Position numbers and translations under genes: made by a program. Positions 25,095-35,121 of a stretch of DNA of 64,000 bases are shown in pieces (the first letter of the stretch is position 1; every line of letters starts with the position of its first letter). The notes under the pieces are model-generated. The model was not told the origin of the DNA, did no database searches, and saw only the letters and a program-made list of their open reading frames with translations. Location of the stretch: the NCBI GenBank assembly GCA_002494625.1, contig DACH01000017.1, positions 6,403 through 70,402 of the forward strand, written 5' to 3'. This stretch comes from Archaeoglobus sp. UBA234. Lineage in GTDB: Archaea > Halobacteriota > Archaeoglobi > Archaeoglobales > Archaeoglobaceae.

Positions 25095-25157
25095 ACTATG
25101 TCTAAGGGTTTATCCATATAAAATCTTTTTTCAGAGAATGTGTTTAATGAACCAAGT

Positions 25158-26705
25158 TCACTGATCCCAGAACAGCCTCTTCTGATTTCTCATGACTGGG
25201 ATTTCCCCTTCTTCTGCCGTTTTAAGGTGGTTTATCCACTCTTCAGGGGCTTTCTTGCTTACTCCACCATGTGAAGTTATCCTTTTTCTGACCCTCATCA
25301 GAACTGGAGAGTTTATCGCTACTCCTGCTACAAGAGCCTGACCTTTTGTAAGCCCAGGTAGCTCCTCTATCAGCTCCTTACCAATACTTTCCACCGATGC
25401 TCTGATATTTTCCTGATCCGCAGGATTTACAATCCTCATTATTACCTGTGTCATACACTGACTCAAAATATCTGAGTCGATTTTTGATGGCCTCTGACTT
25501 ATCAGACACACACCCATCCCAAACTTTCTGCCCTCAGAAAGTATTGTTTTGAGTACATCGAAGCTTTTTGAATCCTTGGAGGCAAATCTGTGAGCCTCTT
25601 CAACTACCACAAACACCGGATATTCAAGCTTTTCACCAGGTAAACCTTTTTCCGAATTTATTCTGGCATTCAAAATCCTTTTCAGGAGCACCGATGTTAA
25701 AAGCTGTTGCTCAATGTCACTCATCTCTGACATCTGTATTACTGCCACCATACCCGGTCTGAGGATTTCTTTCAGCAGAATGTGATCAAAGTCATCAATT
25801 ATTTCCACACTCTCAATGTATCTCCTTATCCTCCATGTGAGAGCCCTTGCTGTTACATCCTCTTTATCTGCTATCTCTCTAATTTTTTCCAGCAGAGTTT
25901 CTGAAGTGAATTTTGTTCCCTCTATTTCTCTGTAAACAGAGTTAAGAATCGCTTCCATTTTGTCACTCAGTGGTGGCAGAGCATTTATCAGCTCATCATA
26001 TTCAAGCTCACAGAGCCTTATTTTGACCTCACCCTTACCAAGAATCTTTACCCTTGGCCTGTATCCATCCTGAACAAACTCTTCTCTTCCCTCCACTTCC
26101 TTAAGCGTGTGATACTCACCATGGGGATCAAGTATTAGAACTGCTGCAGAATTGTAAGGCTTGAGCAGTTCCTCAACCAGAACACCTGCAAGATAGCTCT
26201 TCCCACTCCCAGTTGAGGCAAGAATGCACATATGCTCGCTTACTATCAGCGAGGTGTCAAGAACAACAGGAACATCGTCATCTCTGTTCAGAAGAAATCC
26301 AATGTGTGCAGAACCTGTCTCTCCAGCTGCTTTTTTCATCAAAACATCTTCAATGACCTCTTTCTCAGCAATAAAAACCTGCTGACCTGGTTTTGGAGTT
26401 ACTCTTGGATTTACAAAACCGAGGTCATTGTCGTAATAACCTATTATGCCTGCAGTAACTTCAAAAAGCTCAAACTCTGTTGTATCAAGACCTAAAGCTT
26501 TTACTATTCTTTCAGGACTTATATGAGGTTTTGAGAGATATATATCTGGAAAAGGGCGGAGAGGTTTTTTTCTAATAACCCTGCAAATAACCTTCTTCCC
26601 CTCCCAGATATAATAAACGAACTCACCATTACGCAGCGTGTTTTCAGGTGTTATGAAGTTGAAATTTACTCCCTCCGATGCCTTTACAAGTCCAACAGCT
26701 TTCAT
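25158..26705 (-). CDS. HerA/FtsK-family ATPase, second copy
   Basis: 515 residues. Walker A is ASTGSGKSYLAG near residue 170, Walker B VFVVVEEAHRF near 355, and a sensor-type VCLISQRPSKIDSDILSQC segment is near 400. The N-terminal 150 residues are a HAS-barrel-like beta domain. It is clearly paralogous to HerA at 32194-33777 but lacks the Lys-rich tail. It overlaps the 157-residue gene by four bases (ATGA) and is the last gene of the NurA side of the cluster. It may act with NurA as an alternative motor, but this is inference. Confidence 0.85.
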   Translation of the reverse strand: MKAVGLVKASEGVNFNFITPENTLRNGEFVYYIWEGKKVICRVIRKKPLRPFPDIYLSKPHISPERIVKALGLDTTEFELFEVTAGIIGYYDNDLGFVNPRVTPKPGQQVFIAEKEVIEDVLMKKAAGETGSAHIGFLLNRDDDVPVVLDTSLIVSEHMCILASTGSGKSYLAGVLVEELLKPYNSAAVLILDPHGEYHTLKEVEGREEFVQDGYRPRVKILGKGEVKIRLCELEYDELINALPPLSDKMEAILNSVYREIEGTKFTSETLLEKIREIADKEDVTARALTWRIRRYIESVEIIDDFDHILLKEILRPGMVAVIQMSEMSDIEQQLLTSVLLKRILNARINSEKGLPGEKLEYPVFVVVEEAHRFASKDSKSFDVLKTILSEGRKFGMGVCLISQRPSKIDSDILSQCMTQVIMRIVNPADQENIRASVESIGKELIEELPGLTKGQALVAGVAINSPVLMRVRKRITSHGGVSKKAPEEWINHLKTAEEGEIPVMRNQKRLFWDQ

Positions 26706-27175
26706 AGCTCCACCCCTCTCAACATCCCATACTCCACTTCAGCCCTTATTATTTCTATAACCTCTCTTTCCTCAGGAATTGCATCCATTAGAGTGTTAAG
26801 ATACTCTTTGACTATCCATAGCCTGTCTCTGCACTTCCTTATAAGTGAAGTCAAATAGGGCATACAGAATTCACCGTTAGAAAAGTGAATCTCTCTCAAA
26901 TCAGAAAAATCAGCAAGTTCAACATCTTCTCCCGGTTCAGGAGGACGCTTACATACAAGAGAGATGCACTTTGCAATCCTCCCCCTTAAAGCGAGGTCTG
27001 GCATAAATTTCCTTACTTTCTCCGCATCAACATTCAGGTATTTCACAATCTCCGGCTCCTCATGAATTATGTCCACAACTATTGCAAATGTGCCGGATGT
27101 TTTCACTATGTCACCAATCTTAAGTTCTCCCTCAACCTCAAATTCATCATGGCTCAAAAGGCGTTTAACCTTCAT
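26702..27175 (-). CDS. Small HAS-barrel-like protein linking nurA and the second HerA
   Basis: 157 residues, not recognised as a named family. The first 60 residues (FEVEGELKIGDIVKTSGTFA, IVVDIIHEEPEIVKY) resemble the beta-barrel HAS domain found at the N-terminus of HerA ATPases; the rest is mixed then helical (REVIEIIRAEVEYGM). GGTGAG precedes ATG 27175. It sits 10 bases after nurA and overlaps the ATPase gene, so it is probably a partner of one or both. Four cysteines are scattered and do not make an obvious zinc site. Confidence 0.6.
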   Translation of the reverse strand: MKVKRLLSHDEFEVEGELKIGDIVKTSGTFAIVVDIIHEEPEIVKYLNVDAEKVRKFMPDLALRGRIAKCISLVCKRPPEPGEDVELADFSDLREIHFSNGEFCMPYLTSLIRKCRDRLWIVKEYLNTLMDAIPEEREVIEIIRAEVEYGMLRGVEL

Positions 27176-27184
27176 AATCTCACC

Positions 27185-28105
27185 TTATCTTTTTGACAGA
27201 TATTTCATCGAAATTTGTTTTCCAGTTTTTGCTGCAAGAAATAGGCCTATTGCCTCTCTCTCCTTTTCGCTTATTACAGCATACCTGTGGGCTCTTTCTA
27301 AAATATAGGGGTAGTTCCTGGTTGAACCTATAAGGCATTCAGCTGCTGCTATTTCCATAAATTTGCTGTGGTCATCAGCCATCCACCCAGGAAACTCTAT
27401 GCGAACCGGAAAGGCATTCAACTTCAGGTAAGAGAAGTAAACATCGCTCCTGTATCCACTAATATCTCTCTCACACTTTAATGGTTCGGTGTATTCAAAT
27501 CTCTTGAGATGGGTTGATAGAAAAAGAGCGTCATGAATGAAGGGGTCTGAAGTCAGATCTCTGGCATAACTCCCCTCTATGAACCCGAATACAGGAGTTT
27601 GATTCATTTCACTGCTCTGGAGTAGTTCATTGACGGATTCAATGTAAGCGTCTCTCAACTCTTTTCTGAACTGTGATGTGAAGGAAAGTACAAAACTACC
27701 ATCCATGAAGAGATAGCTCTCCCCAGCCATCTCAATTTCCTCGATGAGTGATTGTATCTCAAGCTTAAATCTCTCAAAGCCTGCATCTTCGTTGAGTCCT
27801 ATCCACTTACATCTGTAATCGACATTGAACCTGGCTTTACCGTGTAAAACAGCGACTTTCGCAACCTGAACGGCTCCAAAAGGAATTCCAAACTCTCTGA
27901 GATGATTTATCTGACTTCCATCAACCCCTACAACCCTCACATCATTGAGAACTCCGAACTCCCAGTCCCGATCAACATTAAGTCCAAACTTTTCTATATT
28001 CGGAACCTCCACTTTTCTGGACTCTTCCCTTTTCATGTGATCTAAGAAGAGGTGAGCGGATTCGATTATCCTCGAATTCAATACTTTTCCAACATGGAAT
28101 TCCAT
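27185..28105 (-). CDS. nurA: NurA 5'-3' nuclease
   Basis: 306 residues. The NurA active site is seen in RVVGVDGSQINHL near residue 60 (metal-binding Asp), YLFMDGSFVLSF near residue 130 and PVFGFIEGSYARDL near residue 170. It degrades DNA 5' to 3' together with the HerA translocase after Mre11-Rad50 starts resection. ATG 28105 follows GGGGAGA by three bases; a TTG at 28126 is a weaker alternative. It lies 37 bases after rad50. Confidence 0.9.
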   Translation of the reverse strand: MEFHVGKVLNSRIIESAHLFLDHMKREESRKVEVPNIEKFGLNVDRDWEFGVLNDVRVVGVDGSQINHLREFGIPFGAVQVAKVAVLHGKARFNVDYRCKWIGLNEDAGFERFKLEIQSLIEEIEMAGESYLFMDGSFVLSFTSQFRKELRDAYIESVNELLQSSEMNQTPVFGFIEGSYARDLTSDPFIHDALFLSTHLKRFEYTEPLKCERDISGYRSDVYFSYLKLNAFPVRIEFPGWMADDHSKFMEIAAAECLIGSTRNYPYILERAHRYAVISEKEREAIGLFLAAKTGKQISMKYLSKR

Positions 28106-28142
28106 AAATCTCCCCTCTGATATCAAACCTCAATCAGCCATA

Positions 28143-30800
28143 TCAGCTCCTGACCTTTGAAACTCCATTTTCCTTCTCTATCTTAACAGCGTTTTCAACC
28201 ATCTCCTCAAAGGTATCGTCATGACTTATCACAAAAATCTGTTTGAATCCATCTACCCTTGACAGCTGAGTTGCAAGGTTTCTTCTCCTCAACTCATCCA
28301 TATTCTGGGTCGGCTCATCAAAAAAGGCAACTCCAGCAGTTGAAAGGATGCTCAGAAGTGCAAGTCTGATTGATATCGCTGCACTCATCTGCTCTCCTCC
28401 ACTCATCTGGGCGAAATCAATATCCTTCCCTCTGTACTTTGCCCTGATTCCGAAGTCCTCAGTCCACCTCAGCTCCCATCCGTAATCTCCCATTATCTCA
28501 CAGAATATCCTGTTAGCCTCGACTGATACAGCCTCAACATATGCTCTGGTTATCTCCGGGATGGCAAGCCTGAATATGTCTCTCAAATCCCTTATAAACC
28601 TCTTCTTATCCTCAAGCCTTTTTTTCTCCTCATTTAATTTCCTAAACTCCCTTTCCTTTTCTGAGAATTCTTTTAACCTGATTTCTCCCTCTTCAAGATT
28701 TCTCACAATCTCCTTAAGCTCACCCTCAATTCTACCCCGCTCGGCCACAACCTTCATCAGTTCGGTTTTCATTCTGTTAAAATCTTCTGGGTTGAAGCTT
28801 TCTGCAAGCTTTTCCATTTTTTCCTGTTCCTTTCTCAGCTCATTCTCAAGCTCGTTAATCTTTGATCTGAGATTAATGATTTCATCTTCCACCAAGGGTT
28901 TCTGCTCAAAAACCTTCAGGATAGAAATGTACTGCTGGTAAAGTGGTTTTTTTCTGTTCATAAGGTCTGAAAGTCTGTCTATTTCATCCATTAGTCCCAT
29001 ATATCTTTCCCTAACTGGTTCAAGAGCTTTTATCTCCTTCTCAATTTCTGATGTTCTTTCTTTCAGCTTTTTAATCTCTTCAAGAACCCCGTCTTTTCTT
29101 GAAATCAGTGCCTCAATCCTGCTAAGCCTGTCGTTACTTCCCTTAACCTTCTCATAATCTGCCAGCAATTTATCTTTCAGTTTAGTTTCCTCTTTTCTCT
29201 CCTTTACTTTCTCTAAAATCCCGGAAAGCATTTTGTTTTTTGCCTCCAGCTCATATTCAAGACCTTTTAGAGTGTTTATTTCTCCTCTAAGTTTCTGAAC
29301 AAAGCTCTCAAGGGTCTGTTTCTTCTCAAGAATAGATTTTGCCTTTTCAAGGGCATTCTCGAGGGCATTTATCCTGCTGGAAATATCCTGAATTTTACTT
29401 TCAACCTCACCCCTCTTTCCTGCAATTTTACTGCAATCGATCTCAAGAATAGGGCATTTATTGGCTCTTAGCATTTCAAACTCCTTCAAAAGAGTTCTCC
29501 TTTCACCTTTCATCACTGTTAGCTTTTTCAGAATTGATTCATACTTTTCATCAGCATTTTCAACCTTCTTTAGTTTATCCTCTGCATCTAAAAGCTTTTT
29601 CTTCTTTTCAGATAACTCCGCAATCTTTCTGGATGTTTGCTCAATCTCATTCTGAAGTTCTTCAAGTCTTTCTGTAAGCTGTTTTATTTCAGCCTCCGCA
29701 ATCTCAATACTTTTTATTCTTTCAACCAGTTCATTTTCCTTTTTAGCTAAGGGGAGAATTTTTTCTCTGACTGCCTCATTCTCCTCTATCTCTTTAAGTT
29801 CGATGTTCAGTGAGGCAAGTCTTGATTTAAGAGTTGCAAGCTCTGTTTTAAGACTTGAAAGTTTCTCATTCTTTCTCGAAAGTTCCCTCTCCTCTGCCTT
29901 TAGCCTGGTTATTTTTTCTTCCAGCTCAACATACTCTCTGTAGTCTTTCTCAAGTTCTTTTATCTCCTTCTCAACTTTTTCAATTTCTTCACGCCTTTTT
30001 TCAGCTTTTTCAAACTCTGACTTGGAATGATTCAGAGATGAGATTATTTCCCTTATTCTAACCTCCGTCCCTGTAATTTCCTCCTTTATTTTTTCAATCT
30101 TCTTTAGCTCTCTTTCGAGGTTTTCAAGGAAGGAATTCCTGTTTTCAAGTTCCTTTTCGAGCTCTTCTTTTCTTTTTCTCAACTTTAATATCTCCCTTTC
30201 AAGGATTTCTTTCTGTTCAAGCTCTTTTTGAAGACCATAAATTTCCTTTTCAACCTCAGAAAGTTTATCCTGAAGCATATTTTCGTATTCTCTGCTTTTT
30301 TCAAAGGCTTTCTTATAACCCTCCACTCCAATGAGAGGTGAGAAGATTCTATCTCTCACGCTGGGTGGTTCAAGGAATTGAGATGTCATTTTTCCCTGCA
30401 GAACGCCTATTGCGTTCTCAAAGAACATTTTGCTGTCACTTTCAATTCCAAAGGCATTTCTTATCCACTCTACAACCTCCCTCCCCTCAGCTACCCTGCC
30501 TGTCTCGGGATCATTCAGATAGTACTCAACTGTCCCGCTTTCACTTATTTTCCTCACAGCCTCATAAACTCTGCCATCCTTTGCCAGAAATCTGACCTTG
30601 ATTCTCCCTTTCTTTGCTCCTCTTCTCAAAAATTCAGAGATTTTATATGGAAGGGAATCGAAAAGAACGAAACCGATAGCCTCAACTATGGATGTTTTTC
30701 CAGCTCCGTTTTCCCCTATTATGGCATTCAGCCCGGGAGTGAAGCTAAACCTTTCCAGTTCATAGCTTTTTATGTTTTCGAGTTCTACCTGCAGAATCAA
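28143..30800 (-). CDS. rad50: DNA double-strand break repair ATPase Rad50
   Basis: 885 residues. Walker A IIGENGAGKTS is near residue 33; long coiled coils fill about 170-700; signature FAQMSGGEQMSAA and Walker B VAFFDEPTQNMDE are near the end. The start is taken as TTG 30800, five bases after GGAGGAG, giving LILQVELENIKSYE; ATGs further upstream lie inside mre11. mre11 and rad50 overlap by 41 bases. The hook region is odd: at the coiled-coil apex the only cysteines are Cys449 and Cys456 (CPILEIDC), spaced CX6C instead of CXXC. The protein should tether DNA ends with Mre11. Confidence 0.93.
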   Translation of the reverse strand: MILQVELENIKSYELERFSFTPGLNAIIGENGAGKTSIVEAIGFVLFDSLPYKISEFLRRGAKKGRIKVRFLAKDGRVYEAVRKISESGTVEYYLNDPETGRVAEGREVVEWIRNAFGIESDSKMFFENAIGVLQGKMTSQFLEPPSVRDRIFSPLIGVEGYKKAFEKSREYENMLQDKLSEVEKEIYGLQKELEQKEILEREILKLRKRKEELEKELENRNSFLENLERELKKIEKIKEEITGTEVRIREIISSLNHSKSEFEKAEKRREEIEKVEKEIKELEKDYREYVELEEKITRLKAEERELSRKNEKLSSLKTELATLKSRLASLNIELKEIEENEAVREKILPLAKKENELVERIKSIEIAEAEIKQLTERLEELQNEIEQTSRKIAELSEKKKKLLDAEDKLKKVENADEKYESILKKLTVMKGERRTLLKEFEMLRANKCPILEIDCSKIAGKRGEVESKIQDISSRINALENALEKAKSILEKKQTLESFVQKLRGEINTLKGLEYELEAKNKMLSGILEKVKERKEETKLKDKLLADYEKVKGSNDRLSRIEALISRKDGVLEEIKKLKERTSEIEKEIKALEPVRERYMGLMDEIDRLSDLMNRKKPLYQQYISILKVFEQKPLVEDEIINLRSKINELENELRKEQEKMEKLAESFNPEDFNRMKTELMKVVAERGRIEGELKEIVRNLEEGEIRLKEFSEKEREFRKLNEEKKRLEDKKRFIRDLRDIFRLAIPEITRAYVEAVSVEANRIFCEIMGDYGWELRWTEDFGIRAKYRGKDIDFAQMSGGEQMSAAISIRLALLSILSTAGVAFFDEPTQNMDELRRRNLATQLSRVDGFKQIFVISHDDTFEEMVENAVKIEKENGVSKVRS

Positions 30801-32127
30801 GGGCACTCCTCCAGTCCCATTCTTCTTCGACATCCTCAAAATCTTTCTTTTTTTCAGCCTCCGCATCTGACTTTTTGGATTTCTCGAGCTTTTCAGATAC
30901 CTGACTTTCTGAATATTCCCCAGGTTTTACAGCTTCTTTTCTTGTTCTGTGAGTCAAAACATCCTCAACCATTTTATCCACTTCAACAAGGTTAAAGGAT
31001 GAGGAAAAGATTCTCTTAAAATTCAAAACCTCATCAGAAATATCCCCATAGCTGTAATTTTCAAGCAACTGGGATATGACACTTCTTTCTATCGACTCCT
31101 TTGACTCCAGATCTGGAAGAGATGGTTTAAAGATGTTCCTTACCTCCCAGTGAATTCTAACAAGCAGAGGATCAAAAAAATCAGATATTATTTTCCTCAA
31201 ATTTTCCTCTGAAATTGCAGACCTGACTGCTCTTTCCACCTCAATTTTTAAATCCACAACAGGTTTATTTTTTTCTCCAACCTCTGCCCTTTTTGCTCTT
31301 ATAAAACTTTCAAATTCATTCAAATCCGGACTTTTCATACTGTAATCGAGAATCACAAAATCTCTTGGAGTATAAAAGCTGTTAACAAGAGAGAATCCAA
31401 CCCTATCATCCACCTCCACAAAATAAATCCCCCTTTCATACCGGGTTTCTGAAATATCACAGGATTCAAGACTCCCCGGGTTGAAAACGAGGTTTCCCTC
31501 TACAAAGGCTCTGTGCAGATGACCGAGAGCAATATAATCAACTTTCCCTCTCAGCTTGTGAAGCTTTGCCGATGGAATGCAGCCGTACATGTTCTTAACA
31601 TATCCTTCAACACCGATATGTGCCATGAAAATCGTAAAATCAGATGATTTGATTTTTCTAACATACTCATCAAGAACCTTCTCGGTCAGAGAGCCGTAAT
31701 ACTTCATCCCGTATATTCTGGTTCCATCTATTTCAAAGTAAGCCCCGTTCTCTCCATCCCACTCACGAAGAACAACCCCGTCAGAGAACTCTGGTTTCAA
31801 ATTTATTAGCAGACCACTTGATGCAAGGTAATCCATCCATGAATAGTTCTCCCTGAAATAAGTAGAGTCGTGGTTTCCTTCAACAGCTATAACGGGTATT
31901 CCAGCCCTCTCAGGAATTTCAAGAACCTTCCTCGCCTGAAGCAGGGTAACAGGATCCATCTCAGTTTTCTTGTGGAAAAGATCGCCAGAAATGAGTATGA
32001 AATCAACCTCTTTCTTTACCGAGAACCTGATTGCATCAAGAAAAGCCTGTGCAAAATCCATCTGCCTCTCTTCGCTTCCATACTGTCTGTTACCCAGATG
32101 AATATCAGCCATATGGACAAATTTCAC
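30760..32127 (-). CDS. mre11: DNA double-strand break repair nuclease Mre11
   Basis: 455 residues. Metallophosphoesterase motifs are HMADIHLGNRQYG at the start, ILISGDLFHKK near residue 45, AVEGNHDST near 80, FMAHIGVEG near 170 and LGHLHRAF near 200. The C-terminal Rad50-binding and Lys-rich region is helical. It is the endo/exonuclease of the complex. The first codon is GTG 32127, with a TATA-like AAAATATC about 28 bases upstream, so mre11-rad50-nurA may have its own promoter besides any read-through from herA. Confidence 0.93.
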   Translation of the reverse strand: MKFVHMADIHLGNRQYGSEERQMDFAQAFLDAIRFSVKKEVDFILISGDLFHKKTEMDPVTLLQARKVLEIPERAGIPVIAVEGNHDSTYFRENYSWMDYLASSGLLINLKPEFSDGVVLREWDGENGAYFEIDGTRIYGMKYYGSLTEKVLDEYVRKIKSSDFTIFMAHIGVEGYVKNMYGCIPSAKLHKLRGKVDYIALGHLHRAFVEGNLVFNPGSLESCDISETRYERGIYFVEVDDRVGFSLVNSFYTPRDFVILDYSMKSPDLNEFESFIRAKRAEVGEKNKPVVDLKIEVERAVRSAISEENLRKIISDFFDPLLVRIHWEVRNIFKPSLPDLESKESIERSVISQLLENYSYGDISDEVLNFKRIFSSSFNLVEVDKMVEDVLTHRTRKEAVKPGEYSESQVSEKLEKSKKSDAEAEKKKDFEDVEEEWDWRSALDSAGRTRKHKKL

Positions 32128-32193
32128 AGCTTTAAATAGAGTTAGAATGATATTTTAGTTTTGTCCATTCTGAAAGTGCTTCAGGAAATTGCT

Positions 32194-33777
32194 TCAACCA
32201 AACATTTTTCTGAAGAAACCTTTCTTTTTGCTTTTTTTATCCTGTTTATCCTTTCTTTTACCTTCCTTTCTCTCTTTTTCCTTCTGTTTTTTCTTCTCTT
32301 TTTTAGTTTCCTTCTCTTTACTACCTTTCTTTACTTTCACAACACTGACAGATACTCCACCATGTCTGCTCTTTCTTGTTCTTATGTTCACAATAATCGG
32401 CTTTTCAAGCTCGGGATTCACCACCATCGCCGTTCCTGGAGGCAATCGCTTTATCTCACCTACCATTTCCGAAGTCAAACCTTCGACTCCCTTTTTTATT
32501 GCATTCAAATCGTTTGGGTTCGTTATTCTCAGAATTATCTGCGTGTTGCACTGGCTGACCACGTTCTTATCAACCCTCGCAGGTCTCTGGCTTATTACGA
32601 GAAGTCCAAGACCGAATTTCCTCCCCTCACTTGCAATCGTTCTCATTATCTGTGTTGAAACAGCCTTTCCCATTCCTCTTTCTGGAATAAAATTATGTGC
32701 TTCCTCGATGACTATCATACCCGGTGGAACTTCTTCCCTTTTCCTCATCTCAAAGAGTCTGCTGCAAACCCTTGAAACTATCAACTCCTGATGCTCCGGA
32801 GGGACTCCCCTCATATCAAGAACGATTGCCCTATCCTTCTGAAGAAGGATGTCAATGGGAGTTGGATCCTTTCCAAACAATCCAGAATCGAGGATCTTTT
32901 CCAGATGTCCGAGCAATCCAATCCTTGCATTGTGTTTGAAGCTTTCAACCTCTGATATTATGTCCTCAATCGTGTAGTCCTCATCTCTCAAATTCTTTAT
33001 CGCCTGATAGAGGAGAGCCTGCTGAGTAGAATTTGTTATCCCCGTGAGATCAACTATCTCCTCCGGGGTGAGATTGGTACCATCAAGCCTGAGAACTCCA
33101 TCAGCCCTGTCCAAGAAAGGAGAGTTTGGAGGTACATAAACTCTTATTTTATCTCCATAACCTTTTGGAGAGATCCCATAGTAACTCATCTTTTCAATTT
33201 CTTCTGGATTGTCATTCGGCTCCTTCAGTGAGGCATATTCTCCATGAGGATCTATGATAAAAAGAGGTACTCCCCTCTCTATCAACTCCTCTATTATCAC
33301 TCCTGCAGTATAGCTCTTTCCACTTCCGGTTTTCGCCAGAATACAACAATGTTTCTGAACAAGTGAGTTTGCATCTAGGTTTACCCTGATGTCGGTGTCT
33401 TCAATAAGGCCGATATAAACTCCATCTCTTTTTAAACCTAGTACCTCAACTATCATCTCTTTATCAGCCTTGAAAACATTCTCTCCAGGGACAAAAGGAG
33501 TTTTTGGAACTCTCAAAAGACCTTTGTCATCTCTACTGCCTATAACATAGGCTTTTGCTATGTATGCTTCCTTTTCAGCCTCTCTACCTTTAAGAGCATC
33601 TGATTCTTTCAAATCAGTTGTGGCTATAATATCAAGAACCTGAGCAATAACCCATCCATCAGAGTCGTTCCATACTTTAACATAATCTGTTCTTTTTACT
33701 TCTTTTGGCTCAAAAACAACAAAACTGAATTCAGTAGAGCTCGCCTCACCGAAAATTCTCCCAACAAGACCCTTCAT
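32194..33777 (-). CDS. herA: HerA DNA translocase/helicase
   Basis: 527 residues. An N-terminal HAS barrel (to about 135) precedes Walker A ILAKTGSGKSYTAG near residue 148, Walker B MIVIEEAHNFIPERG near 357 and LLVISQRPARVDKNVVSQC near 395. The last 50 residues are almost all Lys/Glu/Arg, then GFFRKMFG; such basic tails are seen on some thermophile proteins. It is a hexameric pump that stimulates NurA in end resection. It opens the herA-mre11-rad50-nurA cluster. Confidence 0.93.
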   Translation of the reverse strand: MKGLVGRIFGEASSTEFSFVVFEPKEVKRTDYVKVWNDSDGWVIAQVLDIIATTDLKESDALKGREAEKEAYIAKAYVIGSRDDKGLLRVPKTPFVPGENVFKADKEMIVEVLGLKRDGVYIGLIEDTDIRVNLDANSLVQKHCCILAKTGSGKSYTAGVIIEELIERGVPLFIIDPHGEYASLKEPNDNPEEIEKMSYYGISPKGYGDKIRVYVPPNSPFLDRADGVLRLDGTNLTPEEIVDLTGITNSTQQALLYQAIKNLRDEDYTIEDIISEVESFKHNARIGLLGHLEKILDSGLFGKDPTPIDILLQKDRAIVLDMRGVPPEHQELIVSRVCSRLFEMRKREEVPPGMIVIEEAHNFIPERGMGKAVSTQIMRTIASEGRKFGLGLLVISQRPARVDKNVVSQCNTQIILRITNPNDLNAIKKGVEGLTSEMVGEIKRLPPGTAMVVNPELEKPIIVNIRTRKSRHGGVSVSVVKVKKGSKEKETKKEKKKQKEKERKEGKRKDKQDKKSKKKGFFRKMFG

Positions 33778-33864
33778 CAGATTTCATTGGATTGAGGGAT
33801 ATTAAAAAAGTTTCTCAAACTCCCATGATACTGTGAAAGAAATAAAAAATAAAAAGTGATGAAG

Positions 33865-35121
33865 CTAAAGCTCATCAAAGGTGATGACTCTGATACTGGT
33901 CGGGATTTTAACAACACTACCAAGTCTGACTCCAATCAGGTAGTTGATGTTCCTCTTAGCTGCAAGGTCAATAACTCTCTGAGTTATCACTCCATCAAAC
34001 ACTATCGTTTCTCCCTTAGTGTTGTTTGTTTTCAGTGTTTTCACCAGGTCCCTCACAGGTATTTCCTTGACGAGGTTGTTCCCTTTATCAAGGATCCTTG
34101 CTATTAACTTCCCTTCAACCTCTTCCTTGTGCTTTCTGAAAATGTCAAAGACCCCTTCCTTTAGTGCTTTTCTTTCCTCCTTTTCAATCTTTTCCTCTGT
34201 TTTCTCCCTGAGCTTCACTTCTATTCCTTCTTCCTTAGTTTCTGTGTGTCTTTCTTCCCTCTCTTCTTTCACTCTGTTCTCTCTGCTTTCTTTAACCTTG
34301 ATTATATGTACCTGCTCAACAGGTATTTTGTTTCTCAGGGCTTTTATTATCTCCTTCTGAGTTAGATCTTCGACTCCCTTGCCTTCTGGAGCTCTTGCAA
34401 CATAATCAATTTCAGCAACCTGGAGAAGTTCTTTGAGTATGAGGTCTCCACCTCTATCTCCATCTAAGAATGCTGTAACTGTTTTCTTTTTGCTTAATTC
34501 AACTATGGTTTTGGGCACATTTGTGCCCTCAACGGCAATCACATTTCTGATTCCGGTTTTGAGTAGATTGAGCACATCTGCTCTTCCCTCAACCACAATT
34601 ATTGCATCAGACTCATCGACTGTTGGACCTGCTGGAAGTTTCTCCTCACCATACTCGATTATCTCTTCTGCTCTCGCCGCCTGTCTGACGAGGTCTCCGA
34701 TCTTCTCTGATTCAATTTCAGGTTCCTCAAAGAGGTCTCTTAGCACATCCTTAGCCCTCTCGACAATTTTCTTCCTCTTTGTTGCCCTGACATCCTCTAT
34801 CTTCCTCACTCGGATTTTTGCCGCACATGGTCCAACCCTTTCGATTGTTTCGAGAGCTGCTGCGAGTATTGCTGTTTCCACTTTGTCAAGGCTTGAAGGG
34901 ACCTTTATCTCTCCGTAGCTTTTTCCTCCCTTGCTCTCTATTTTAACCTCTATCCTTCCAATCCTGCCAGTTTTCTGGAGTTCCCTTAAATCCAGTTCGT
35001 CTCCAAGCAAACCCTCAGTCTGACCGAATATCGCCCCGACCACATCAGGTCTCTCTACAACACCTTCTGCCATTATCTCAGCATAGACAAGGTATTTTGT
35101 TGTATCACTTGGTGCCTTCAT
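33865..35121 (-). CDS. dnaG: Archaeal DnaG primase (TOPRIM, exosome-associated)
   Basis: 418 residues. The N-terminal part, EGVVERPDVVGAIFGQTEGL, is the archaeal DnaG signature. The TOPRIM domain at about 165-260 shows IIVVEGRADVLNLL (catalytic Glu) and TAFLDGDRGGDL (DxD). A highly charged linker at about 285-330 precedes the C-terminal helical domain. Archaeal DnaG associates with the RNA exosome and can prime DNA. ATG 35121 lies eight bases after GGAG; a GTG at 35130 is less well placed. Confidence 0.93.
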   Translation of the reverse strand: MKAPSDTTKYLVYAEIMAEGVVERPDVVGAIFGQTEGLLGDELDLRELQKTGRIGRIEVKIESKGGKSYGEIKVPSSLDKVETAILAAALETIERVGPCAAKIRVRKIEDVRATKRKKIVERAKDVLRDLFEEPEIESEKIGDLVRQAARAEEIIEYGEEKLPAGPTVDESDAIIVVEGRADVLNLLKTGIRNVIAVEGTNVPKTIVELSKKKTVTAFLDGDRGGDLILKELLQVAEIDYVARAPEGKGVEDLTQKEIIKALRNKIPVEQVHIIKVKESRENRVKEEREERHTETKEEGIEVKLREKTEEKIEKEERKALKEGVFDIFRKHKEEVEGKLIARILDKGNNLVKEIPVRDLVKTLKTNNTKGETIVFDGVITQRVIDLAAKRNINYLIGVRLGSVVKIPTSIRVITFDEL

